A stretch of DNA of 64,000 bases, from positions 13,627,817 through 13,691,816 of the forward strand of contig OZ020270.1 of assembly GCA_963971225.1 (NCBI GenBank), given 5' to 3'. Under the pieces are notes generated by a model, which searched no databases, was not told the origin of the DNA, and worked only from the letters and a program-made list of their open reading frames with translations. The position numbers were made by a program, and so were the translations under genes. Source of the stretch: Melieria omissa. Its lineage: Eukaryota > Arthropoda > Insecta > Diptera > Ulidiidae. Of this stretch, positions 22,914 to 32,773 are shown in pieces (the stretch's first letter is position 1; each line of letters starts with the position of its first letter).

Positions 22914-25619
22914 CAGTGGCGGATTCAGGGGGGGTTTTGGGGGTTCAAACCCCCCCCGAAATATTAGGGTCGACTTTAAAACTGCATACAAATAAAAAGG
23001 CATTTTTGTTTTTTGAATGGTTTTTCGACACATTTATATACGGCGACATCGCTCGTCGGATTTCATAATTAATTTTTTTTTAATATCTGATAACTCAATT
23101 TGTATAACGGCCCTGTTTAATTCAGACACAACCAAAAATAATAAAAGGAATTTAATGAAATTAAGTTCTTTCAAAACACATTACATTGTGATAATAAATT
23201 CGTCAAGTTGGCTTTGAATTAGAGCGCCATCTGTTGGATTAAAGCGGAAATGTGCTAAAAAATTGATTTTTGGATTTGTCGACTATTCCAACGGATTTTT
23301 CCGTTGTTAATTCAAAAATTTGTTTGCTTGGGTTCCTGGAAATATTCAAATTTGTCGATTAGCACCCTTTGCATTACTAAAATTATTTGCTGAATTTCGT
23401 CGCGACAAGATAACGGTTCATAATTATTTGACATGCAGATGCTAGTGTAATGAATTTTATGAATTCACTGATCAGTACTAACTTGCATTGAATAAGAGCA
23501 GTTGTGTAAAAGTGAGGTTCTTGTGCTTTGTTATATTAAAAAAAATGAGTAAGAGAACAATTAATTCGTTTTTTAAACCATCAAGTGCTTTGAAACAATG
23601 TGACAACAATCACGATTCAAGTGAAAATAGTGCTGCGTGCACTAGCAAAAAATTGAAAACCAATGTAAGAAATGTAATCTAAATATTAATACATATTTAA
23701 ATAATCCCTCGAGTTTAATTTTTACAGGATATTCCGAACGATATAGCAAAATTCTGCCGTCGTAAATTAAATGATGAGGAGAAAGATGAGGTTCTTTCTA
23801 AAATGTGGATACCGGATGTACATTATAAGTTCCCACAATCTGGTGAACGTCATTTAAAATTTCAATCGTCGTGGTTGCGGACTTATTCTTGGCTGGTATA
23901 TTCTGCTGAAGAGGACGGCTGTTACTGCAAATATTGTGTTACATTCGGAGCTGATTCTGTTGGCAAAGGTGGACATGAAAACACTCAATTTTTTGTTCAA
24001 CGCCCATTTAAAAATTGGAAAAAAGCGTTAGAAAAATTCAAAGAGCATCAAGCCAAAACCTACCATGGAAACGCCATGGTGGATGGACAAAATTTCAAGT
24101 TGGTATATGAAAACAAAAAAAACGATATTACGTCCGAAATTGATCGCGGGTTGGAGCTCAGCAAACTTGAAAATAGAAAGAAACTGACTCCAATTGTGCG
24201 GGCTGTTCTATTTTGTGGTAGGCAGGGCCTCTCTTTACGAGGTCATAGAGATGATGGACCATTATCAACGGAATGTCCAACCGAAAATGATGGAAACTTT
24301 CGAGCGCTTCTGCGCTTTGCAATAAAAAGCGGTGATGAGAATCTAAAAACTCATTTAACAACAGCAGGCAAAAAGGAAACCTACATAAGCAAAACTATTC
24401 AGAACGAAATTATCGAAGCGGCAGGAAAAATAATTTCGTCAAAATTGGTTCAACGCATCAATGAATCCAGATGTTTTTCGGTGATTGCAGATGAAACGAC
24501 AGATGTAGGCGGTATCGAACAGTTTTCAATTTGTGCTCGATATGTTCGTTATGTTTCCCCCGATTATCAAATTTGTGAAGACTTTCTTTTGTTCCGGTTG
24601 TCGATGCCACTGGAAAAGGTCTAGCAAATACATTGTTGACTGCATTGAAAGATTTGGGTGTAAACTTAAATTTTTTGAGAGGACAAGGTATTTTTTGATC
24701 AACCATTTGTTAGTACGAAATTTTTCTAGTATTCATCTCTTACATTTTTAAGGCTACGATGGTGCGCGTTCTATGAGTGGGGAACAAAAGGGCTGTGCAG
24801 CTATTATTGAAAAGAGTCATCCCAATGCATATTATGTCCATTGCGCTAACCACAACTTAAATCTGGCTATAACTCACGCGTGTAAAATACCACCTATAAG
24901 AAATTGCATAGCTACTATGAAAGAAGTAGTAAATTTATTCCGACAGTCCACCAAAGCGGGTCAGGTGTTAAAAGATAGAATTAAAACTTGTTGCCCGACC
25001 GCAAAACAGACGCGTCTTCTAAAGTTTTGTGAAACTCGTTGGGTAGAACATTTAAATTCGTTGAGCCTTTTTTATGATTTATTCGAACATATATGTTTCG
25101 CGTTAGAAGAGTTGAATGATAAAAATATAATGACAGATGGTCTAAAACCATACACATTACTATCTGCTCTTCAAACGTCGCAATTTATAGTTGCGTTAGC
25201 AGTTATGAAGCCAATATTTGCTATGACAAAAAATGTCAGCGCACAATTGCAGGAAAAGAATTGTGATCTCAGCCGCTGTTTAGACTTTGCAAAATCAGTT
25301 TATGAAGAGTTGCAAGAGTTGCGTGGAAACGCGCATGATGAGTTTCTGAATATCTTTGAACAAGCTAAAGAAAAGGCAAATAATGTTGGATTTATGATAG
25401 AAGTACCTCGACGAGTTGGACGTCAAATTAATCGAGACAATTATGTCGGAGAGCCAGAGGACTATTTTCGTTGCTCCATATATATCCCCTTTCTAGATCA
25501 TTATTCAGATCAAATAACTTTAAGGTTTGTAAAGCATGGAAATTTACTGTCCAAAATGCAGAATATTTTACCCAGCAAGGCATTTGGTTTACAAAGCAAT
25601 GATATCCAAAGAACGGCTA

Positions 25620-28600
25620 GGTTAGGTTAGGTTAGGTTACGGAAGGGGTGTGTGCGTCAGGCACTTCCACTCGGAGACCCTGTTGGGTCCATTGTGAATC
25701 CCTTCATTTTTCGGAAACCGATGTCCTTCTCTTATCTGTTTGGATCCCTGTAGATCCAAACGGGATCTTTTGGGAACCATTTGGTCTTTGCGAGGAAATT
25801 GTGTAGATCGGTTATCTGTGCATCTGCTACTTCCTCGAGCCCGTCAAAGAACCTTGCCCCAAGAGTCTGGAGCCGTCGTCCTTGTAGTGATGGGCAGTGG
25901 CATAGCAGGTGCTCGACCGATTCGACTGCATCCTCATCTCCACAGCTTCTGCATAAATCGTCGGTCGCCAAACGCCATTTGCATAACATGACACCAATGG
26001 CGCAGTGACCTGTGATTACCCCCGTAACCATGCGTACAGCATGTTTGTCGAGGCGCAGAAGGCACTTACTTTTCCTCGTGTTGAGTGCTGGCCATAGGGT
26101 GCGTGCAATCTTGCAATCGCACCTGGTTGTCCAGGCTCTATTCGTGGCTCGTGTAAGCCACTCTCCTATTGAACCCATCATAGCAGAGATCGGTGGTAGC
26201 ACCGTGTTGACCGCCTCGCACGCCGGCATAGCTGACCCTGCACGGGCTAGTTCGTCCGCTTGCTCGTTCCCTTCGATATCACTATGTCCGGGAACCCAGC
26301 ACAGACGAACCCTGCATTGCCGTATGCCACCTAGTGCTTTCCGACAGTCTAGTACTACCTTTGACTTCACTACAGTGGATTCAATTGCTTTAAGAGCAGC
26401 CTGACTATCAACACAAATGACGGCCATACTAAGTGCCGAATGTTTTATGTGTTCCGCTGCTTTCATGATGGCGAAAACCTCCGACTGAAAAACGCTGCAA
26501 TAGTCTGGTAGTCTATAAGACCAGTAGACATTTTGCGTTTCACAGAAGACACCCGCTCCAGTTCCATCCTCTGTCTTCGAGCCGTCGGTGAAGTAGACTC
26601 CTGCAGGGCCTTCCACCTCGGGCTGTTGCCAGTTGTCCCTGGAGGGGTAGTCAATGGGAATCTTCGATTCGAAGTCACTGCGCTTTACCAGGAAGTCAGT
26701 GGCCTTATCTAGAAGACCTTGTCCGGTAGAGCTAGGCATAAGAACGTTCAGAACGCTGGAATGTCCGTAGCCGCCTTGCCTCAGCTGGTTAGACTCCCTC
26801 AATCTGAGGATTGTCTTTGCTGCGCTGGCCTTTACGAACAGGTCCACTGGGGGAAGGTGCAGAAACATCTCCAGAGCCATTCGTGGAGCGCTTTTAGCCG
26901 CCCCTGTAATCGCCAACGTGGCAAGTCTCTGCACCTTTCCCAGATTGTTCTGATTGCTCTTTTTGTCCATGGCTGGCCACCACACATGAGAACCGTAGGC
27001 AATGATGGGTCTGATTATCGCCGTATACATCCAATGGATAATATACGGTTTTAATCCCCATCTTTTACCGAAGGCTCGCTTGCAGGCATACAGCGCATTG
27101 AGCCCCTTTTTCATTCTTTCCTCAATGTTCCGCTTCCACGAAAGTTTTGAGTCCAGAATTATGCCAAGATATTTGGCCTCTTTTGATAGTTTCAGGGGAT
27201 GCCCTTCCACACAGGGAAGAGCAAATTCCTGAATCTTCGTTTTCTTGGTGAACAGGACCAGTTCGGTCTTTTCGGGATTTATCCCTAGACCGTTGTCTCT
27301 CGCCCACACTGACAATTCGGCTAATGAGGATTCCATCAATTCACTGATAGTAGGCAAAAATTTGCCTTGTATCATGATGACGATGTCGTCCGCATAGGCC
27401 ACTATTCTAATGCGTCTTCTTTGAAAGACTCTTAGAATCTCATCAACTACCAACAGCCATAAAAGAGGGGATAGCACCCCACCTTGGGGTGTTCCCCTTG
27501 TGGCTCTCCTTCTGATGGAAGCCGGTCCTATCGTTGAGTTGATTATCCTGTCTTGCAGCATCGTTTCAACCCAACCGATGACGAAGCTTTCCACGCTATG
27601 TGCACGAAGTGCTCTTGTTATGGCCTCAGTGGTGACATTGTTGAAAGCCCCCTCTATATCGAGGAAAGCAGCCATTGTGTACTCCTTTGAGGCCAAAGAA
27701 TTCTCTATGGGATCTACAACGCTGTGCAGTGCACTGTCTACCGACCTCCCCTGGAGGTAGGCGTGTTGTGCACTACAGAGTTCAGAAGATAGTCCCCGGT
27801 TGTCTCTTATATGTCTGTCCAGTAACCTCTCCAGCGTTTTCAATAAGAATGAGGAGAGGCTGATAGGTCTATAGTCTTTAGCCGTAGTGTGGCTGGGCTT
27901 TCCTGCCTTCGGTATAAAAACTACTTTGACCTCTCTCCACTGCTTTGGAACTACATTCCCTAGTAGGCATCCCTTGAAGATGTTTACCAGGGGTTGTAGA
28001 ATACAGTCTCCGGCCTGTTGTAGCATTGCTGGAATGATACCGTCAGGGCCCGCGGACTTGTAGGGGTCGAACGACCTTATTGCCCATTCGACCTTATCTT
28101 TGTCCACTATTTTGGCGACAGTTTCCGGTGGTGTAGTGGTTCCGAGTTGCTCACGGAGATTATCCGAGTCAGTAGGAACCTGACACTGAGGAAAGTGTGC
28201 CTCCATTAGAGTCTCAAGCGATTCCTTACTGGACTCTGTCCATGATCCGTCCGGCTTGCGGATGCAGCTAAGAGCGCAATGCTGCTTAGACAGAACTTTC
28301 CTTAGCCTGGACGCCTCATTGACACAGTCTATGGATTCGCAGTAGACTCTCCATGATTCTCTTTTGGCTTTACAAATAGCCTTCTTGAAGGCGTTGAAAC
28401 TGGATCGGTACGCGTCCCAGTCCCTTTCCTCCCCGCTTAGCTTTGCCCTATTGAACAGTCGCCTAGTCTTCTGACGTAGTAGTCGGAGTTCAGGATTCCA
28501 CCAGCTGTCGCTGTGCTTCCTCTTGACACGACTTATCGTACAGGAAGACTTAAAAGCAGCGTTCAAAGTTCCCGTTAGGAGTTCAACCGAGTTCTCAATC

Positions 28601-29215
28601 GCGCGTTCGTCTGTGACTAGGGCGAAACGTTTCGGCCTCAGTCTTGAACGAACGATGGTCGCGAATTTCTCCCAGTTTGTACTCCTTGGGTTCAGAGGTG
28701 GTGGGGTGCAAGCCGTGTCAAACTTGACATTGAAAAGTATTCGGTTGTGGTCCGAGAAGGAACAGCCGTCCGATACCCTCCAGTTGTCAACCCTGACGTC
28801 GCTTGCCTCGGAAAGTAGAGTCAAATCAATTACCTCTTCCCTGACCCTATTCTGAAAGGTGGGCGTGTTGCCCTTATTACAGATAGATAGAGAGGTGGAA
28901 AGGATAAATTGAAAAATTGACTCACCTCTAGCGTTGATGTTGCTGCTTCCCCATTGCGTGTGATGGCCGTTGGCGTCGCAGCCCAGCACCAGCGCGTGCC
29001 GTTTCGCACTGGCGAAGCCGACCAGGTCTCGGACCTCCTGGGATGGTGGGTCCAGCTCCTCGTACGGCAGGTACGCTGACGCCAGAATCAGGCTATGCCC
29101 TCCTCTTCGTTCAACCATACCCGCCGTTAGGTCTCCATTGCTGTATTGGGAGAGAAGAAATAGATTAATGTCATTCTTAACCACTATACAGGCTCGTAAC
29201 CTACCTTCGGAAGGT
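25620..29215 (-). mobile_element. R1/LOA-type LINE, 5'-truncated, TTAGG-like tail
   Basis: A 10-bp duplication AGAACGGCTA (25610-25619 and 29216-29225) flanks it. In LINE sense the 3' end finishes in about four CCTAA/TAACC units (plus-strand GGTTAGGTTAGG at 25620-25639), and the 5' end is truncated within the endonuclease domain. A short palindrome CTACCTTCGGAAGGTAG sits at the 5' junction. Confidence 0.93.
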
Positions 29216-29280
29216 AGAACGGCTAAATTGTTCGAAAAATATTGGCCAGACGATTTTTCAACGTCTGTTGATGACTTCAT
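25732..29280 (-). CDS. LINE ORF2, intact 1182-aa chimeric frame
   Basis: Endonuclease remnant: GCDANGHHTQWGSS and FSDHNRILF mark the active-site region within the first 190 residues. RT: FLDIEGAFNNV, TRGTPQGGVLSPLLW and the catalytic AYADDIVIM near residue 628. RNase H: FTDGSKTEDGTGAG near 897, with QSEVFAIMKA, CVDSQAALKAI and HSDIEGNEQADELA. A cysteine-rich C terminus (CRSCGDEDAVESVEHLLCHC) follows. There is no internal stop. The first 22 or so residues (MKSSTDVEKSSGQYFSNN...) are antisense hAT sequence that happens to supply an ATG in frame; the natural LINE start is missing. The N-terminal part of the endonuclease is therefore absent and target nicking is doubtful. RT and RNase H look intact. 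Confidence 0.9.
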   Translation of the reverse strand: MKSSTDVEKSSGQYFSNNLAVLPSEGRLRACIVVKNDINLFLLSQYSNGDLTAGMVERRGGHSLILASAYLPYEELDPPSQEVRDLVGFASAKRHALVLGCDANGHHTQWGSSNINARGESIFQFILSTSLSICNKGNTPTFQNRVREEVIDLTLLSEASDVRVDNWRVSDGCSFSDHNRILFNVKFDTACTPPPLNPRSTNWEKFATIVRSRLRPKRFALVTDERAIENSVELLTGTLNAAFKSSCTISRVKRKHSDSWWNPELRLLRQKTRRLFNRAKLSGEERDWDAYRSSFNAFKKAICKAKRESWRVYCESIDCVNEASRLRKVLSKQHCALSCIRKPDGSWTESSKESLETLMEAHFPQCQVPTDSDNLREQLGTTTPPETVAKIVDKDKVEWAIRSFDPYKSAGPDGIIPAMLQQAGDCILQPLVNIFKGCLLGNVVPKQWREVKVVFIPKAGKPSHTTAKDYRPISLSSFLLKTLERLLDRHIRDNRGLSSELCSAQHAYLQGRSVDSALHSVVDPIENSLASKEYTMAAFLDIEGAFNNVTTEAITRALRAHSVESFVIGWVETMLQDRIINSTIGPASIRRRATRGTPQGGVLSPLLWLLVVDEILRVFQRRRIRIVAYADDIVIMIQGKFLPTISELMESSLAELSVWARDNGLGINPEKTELVLFTKKTKIQEFALPCVEGHPLKLSKEAKYLGIILDSKLSWKRNIEERMKKGLNALYACKRAFGKRWGLKPYIIHWMYTAIIRPIIAYGSHVWWPAMDKKSNQNNLGKVQRLATLAITGAAKSAPRMALEMFLHLPPVDLFVKASAAKTILRLRESNQLRQGGYGHSSVLNVLMPSSTGQGLLDKATDFLVKRSDFESKIPIDYPSRDNWQQPEVEGPAGVYFTDGSKTEDGTGAGVFCETQNVYWSYRLPDYCSVFQSEVFAIMKAAEHIKHSALSMAVICVDSQAALKAIESTVVKSKVVLDCRKALGGIRQCRVRLCWVPGHSDIEGNEQADELARAGSAMPACEAVNTVLPPISAMMGSIGEWLTRATNRAWTTRCDCKIARTLWPALNTRKSKCLLRLDKHAVRMVTGVITGHCAIGVMLCKWRLATDDLCRSCGDEDAVESVEHLLCHCPSLQGRRLQTLGARFFDGLEEVADAQITDLHNFLAKTKWFPKDPVWIYRDPNR

Positions 29281-29806
29281 GGCAGAGCTGATTATGTGGC
29301 GCCGGTACTTTTTTGTAAATAATATTTGTAATAATTGTTAAACAATTCAATAATTCTTTCAGATATTGGGCCAATGTACCAAAAATTAATTTGCCGGAAA
29401 ATTTTATTGACGCTTTAAACCAGTGCGATGAAAAGCTCTATCCATTAATTTTCAATTTTTTGAAGATTGGTGCAACACTGCCAGTGTCTGTTGCAACAAG
29501 CGAACGGTCATTTTCAACACTACGTCGATTGAAATCTTATTTACGGAGCAGCATTGGGCAAGACAGATTACTTGGTTTGGCACTTCTTAATGTGCATCGA
29601 GACATAGAAGTTGATCCTGCAAACATTTTAGACGAGCTTGCAAAAAAGCGTAAGCGTAAACTATCTTTCGCGTTGTAAACAAAATACATGTATATATCTT
29701 TTCAATTAATATCTTTATAATAAGTACATGCACATAAACATTTATGAATATTAAAAAATTACTTACTTAAAACCCCCCCCGAAATATTTTTCTGGATCCG
29801 CCCCTG

Positions 29807-30070
29807 GAGTGCAGCCATTAGTTGGCTCATGTCCAACGCTTGTATTGGCGCAGCCGCTGCAGCTGTACTCTGTAGCGAAGCAGCACCAGCAGGCGACTCC
29901 TCCCCCTTGGCCGACGCCTCTAGTTCTTGCGCTCCGAACTCGTGCACAGTCCAATCGATGCCTCGTGCCTCAGATGCTACTCGCAAGCGCAACTGCAATT
30001 CCACCTTTCCGCCAGCAGTCGGCAAATTCCAGGCAGCCAGCTCCTTCTTCAGCAGCTCGAGTTTAACCAT
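29807..30070 (-). pseudogene. gag: gag of G2, N-terminal part
   Basis: The start codon at 30070 and SAP-like N terminus are present, with an in-frame 12-bp deletion (MVKLELLKKEL in place of MVKLELLKVDQLKKEL). The frame continues to LDMSQLMAALQG, where the hAT begins; GAGTGCAG is duplicated on both sides. Confidence 0.88.
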
Positions 30071-30133
30071 GTCCGTGCTTTTATAATTTTATTTATTTTT
30101 TCAGTTTTCCACAATCCCACTTCTGACACCAAA

Positions 30134-30633
30134 TGTTACGACTATTAAGTCTAGTGGGCTGTTACGTATCTCTGGATTGTGTAATTTGAAAATAAAACAC
30201 AGTCAGTTTCTTAAACGTAGACAATAAAATAAACCAACAATCACTTTATTTCACACTTTTACCCTTCACTGTCTTTACACTCAATTATTTGCTTATTTAC
30301 TCCGTGTGGCACCTTCACTAGTCAAAATCAGACTGACTCGCTGCGCCGCACCCGGCTGCCTTTTGTACCTGTCCGGCCATCGCGCAGATCGTTCTCGCAC
30401 ATTCCAGAGTGGACTAAAGGTTTCCATGATGATCGCGACCATCATTGCCAGGTTGGACTAAAAGTGTCCATTATCGCGGCCATCATTGCCAGGTTGGACT
30501 AAAAGTAGCCATCATTGCCAGGTTGGCCTAAATGTTCCCCTTATTATCGCGGCCGTCGTTGCCAGATTGAATTATAGCACGGCACGTAGCGACAGGGTTG
30601 CTTTGCAGAGCGACAGACTGTCTTATCGTTGCA
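30134..30633 (-). repeat. 5' LTR of G2, TATA mutated
   Basis: This 500-bp LTR reads TACAAAAGG where other copies read TATAAAAGG (plus strand ccttttgtacc near 30360), so its promoter is probably weakened. One U3 repeat block present in the 3' LTR is missing. The outer end is TGCAACG rather than TGTAACG. Confidence 0.9.
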
Positions 30634-30790
30634 ATAATAAGAATCGGCTATATTCGGTATCTTTCTACCAAGCTATATGGTGTTTAGTTGATTCTGTGTT
30701 TTATTGAGGGGAAAATGGCTTTGCAATGGCTCTGATAAATGTGACTCAATTGTTTATATATATCTGTGGCATTTTGACAAAACAACCTAA

Positions 30791-31829
30791 TAGCCTATTT
30801 CCACCGAGCGCTTAAATGCATTTAAGGGCTCTGTTAAGTTTGACAACTGTCGAGCGTTTCCACCGAAATTGAGTTAACTCCAAAAGCTTGTTTTTGTTGA
30901 CATTTTCATTTGGAAAAATCAAATTATGCATTTATTTCTGGGCAGCCCCAGTTATACCCATCGCCGCCATCTCCTTGTATACCTATGTGTGGTTTCTTGT
31001 AGCCTCTCTAGCACATAAAAACCACTCCGCTTTCCTTCTTAACAGTCTAGGAATGTCTGCGTTTTCATATTTGGGAAAATTTATCAATTTATTTATTTTT
31101 TCATCAATTTATTTATAATTTATCAATGTCTATTTCATTTCTGAAAGTTGTCGGCTGTTTGATATCAGAGCTGTCTGAAATTTTTAATGTCAAGAGAGTT
31201 CATGAGAAATTCCACGTTTTTTATTTTCTTTTTCAGCACTTATTATTGGCAAATAATAGAAGTTTTGACCTTGATTATGTTATTTATTATTTATTTATTT
31301 TTTCATCAATTTATTTATCATTTGTCAATGTCTATTTCATTTCTGAAAGTTGTCGGCTGTTTGATATCAGAGCTGTCTGAAATTTTTAATGTCAAGAGGG
31401 TTCATGAGAAATTCCACGTTTTTTATTTTCTTTTTCAGCACTTATTATTGGCAAAGAATAGAAGTTTTGACTTTGATTATGACAGACGATTTGTATTTAT
31501 GCTGAAAATGCCGGTAAAAGTAGTTCTTTTAGGAACAAATTAACCACACCGAACGCAATTCAAATCCCTTCTCTCGTTTGTGTTCGTACGGCTTTTGCAG
31601 CCCCTGAAAGCATGCTATCAAAATTTGTACAATTGTGAATATTGCTCCCGCTTTTAACATAAAATTTTCTGTTAGACGTCTGTAAACGGCAAAACTGTGT
31701 TAAATCAGTTTTGAAAGTGAGTTCACGCACTTTGATACAAAAACAATTGTATGGGAATTTGAGCATTTAAATGCGATTTTGAATACATTTAAGCGTTAAA
31801 TGCATTTAAGGCCCGGTGGAAATAGGCTA
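30791..31829. mobile_element. TIR element with TAA duplication (PIF/Harbinger-like?)
   Basis: The ends are TAGCCTATTTCCACCG and its complement, flanked by TAA (30788-30790 and 31830-31832). Both ends also carry TTAAATGCATTTAA. A 3-bp TWA target is typical of PIF/Harbinger, but no transposase is present and a TA/AT duplication with shifted ends is equally readable. It lies only in the left palindrome arm, so it arrived after the arms formed or was lost from the other. Confidence 0.78.
31091..31482. repeat. Two tandem copies of a 202-bp unit
   Basis: The block from ATTTATTTTTTCATCAATTT through GAAGTTTTGACCTTGATTATG occurs twice with a 202-bp offset and few differences (for example CAAATAATAG/CAAAGAATAG). 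It is internal to the TAA-flanked element. Both units carry short open frames that I do not consider genes. Confidence 0.93.
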
Positions 31830-32442
31830 TAAGTCTAATTTTCAAAACGTTAAGGAGAGCGAAAAAACTGATGAGGTGCAGACCAAATCTCATACAAAAC
31901 TCGAAAAAAGTTGAAATTATACACGTCGTATCTCTGTAACTAAATGTCATAGAAACAAACCGATTACACCAAAAGAAGCGTCTTTAAATTGTTTCTTTAT
32001 GATTAAAAAAATCGGAAATTTGACTTAAGTCGACTTAAGTGCTTTTGTCAAAGTTCCACAGATATAAGTTGTATAAGTTTCGATCAAAATGAAATCGCGT
32101 TTTGATTTTTGTTGTTATAATTTAAAAAACAAAAAAAAGTTTCATGCATTTTTACTCCTTTGCAGACCATTGTACAATATAACATACAAATTGGATTGAG
32201 CTGTAATTCCCAACCTAAATGATTTTTTTGATATTTTCTTGTATTTTATTGGTGAAATGTTAAATGGGAGTCAATATTTTGAAAAAAAAATTTGTATCTC
32301 AAGAAATGCGGAAATTTACCAGAAATCGAAAAACATTTGAATCGATTCAGAGCTTCCGGTTACGGACGCGACAAATTTTAAACACCCATAAAATTTTTTT
32401 CCGATTTTGCCGGGAACCAATTATTATATTTTCCTAACGGGA

Positions 32443-32773
32443 GCCGCCGTGGCTCAGTTGGTTAGTGCGCGGTCCAAGCGAGTCGCATGCAGAGCGACGC
32501 TAGTTCGAATTCTGCATGTAGTAACACCTAAAAAAAAAATAACGGGAAACTCGTTTTCTCTTTCGGTGGCTGTCCTCTCAGCTGGAAATGGCAAACCTCT
32601 GAGAGTAAAAATTGCCTATGAAAAAGCTCCCAACCTGCCGTTCGGAACCGGCATAAAACTGTAGGTCCCTTCCACCCGCGTACAAAATTCACACGCACAA
32701 CACGGGTGGTTGCGGGAAGCTAGGCCTTAGTCTCGCGTAAGCGGGCTGTCGTGCCAATCAATTATTATTATAT
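32443..32773 (+). mobile_element. SINE copy 5, full length
   Basis: TAACGGGA is duplicated at 32435-32442 and 32774-32781. The other palindrome arm (near 33676) retains the empty site CCTAACGGGAACAATGC in reverse complement. This copy keeps a good B box (GTTCGAAT at 32513-32520) as well as the A box. Confidence 0.95.

Larger units (their letters stand above)
23545..29678 (+). pseudogene. hAT transposase with three short introns
   Basis: Exon 1 (23545-23664) starts MSKRTINSFFKP. Introns, all with GT...AG ends and frame-preserving, are 23665-23727, 24688-24752 and 29305-29362. Exon 2 encodes a TTF-type zinc-finger stretch (CYCKYCVTFG) and a DUF4371-like region (IADETTDVGGIEQFSICARY). Exon 3 has YVHCANHNLNLAITHAC. 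The last exon holds the hAT dimerisation domain (VSVATSERSFSTLRRLKSYL) and ends KRKLSFAL at 29678. Damage consists of a one-base frameshift near 24585 (after EDFLL) and the LINE at 25620-29215. The reading frame is otherwise continuous across the LINE target site (QRTA/KLFEKYW). It would cut and paste DNA in the nucleus by a DDE reaction. The family assignment comes from these motifs, not a search. Confidence 0.88.
22914..29806 (+). mobile_element. hAT transposon (TTF/ZMYM-like type) in gypsy gag
   Basis: The inverted ends are CAGTGGCGGATTCAG and CAGGGGCGGATCCAG (reverse complement of the right end). They are flanked by an 8-bp duplication GAGTGCAG at 22906-22913 and 29807-29814. Just inside both ends is a CCCCCCCCGAAATATT block. 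The element is 6893 bp, of which 3.6 kb is a LINE insertion. Confidence 0.95.
17528..30633 (-). mobile_element. Ty3/gypsy element G2, host of nested hAT and LINE
   Basis: The minus-strand order is 5' LTR (30134-30633), gag (30070 down to 21953, interrupted by the hAT at 22914-29806), PR, RT, IN and 3' LTR (17528-18054). A 4-bp duplication ATAA (17524-17527 and 30634-30637) flanks it, and the opposite palindrome arm preserves the unoccupied site (CTACGATAATAAGAATCGG, near 34217-34240 in reverse complement). Without the hAT the element is about 6.2 kb. Confidence 0.93.

Noticed and set aside
25620..25640. Interstitial telomere repeat
   Set aside because: Only about four TTAGG units are present and they sit exactly at the LINE 3' end inside its target duplication, so they are read as the LINE tail.
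30888..31543. Small hydrophobic proteins in the TAA-flanked element
   Set aside because: These frames follow AT composition and the 202-bp duplication; no start context, domain or conservation supports them.
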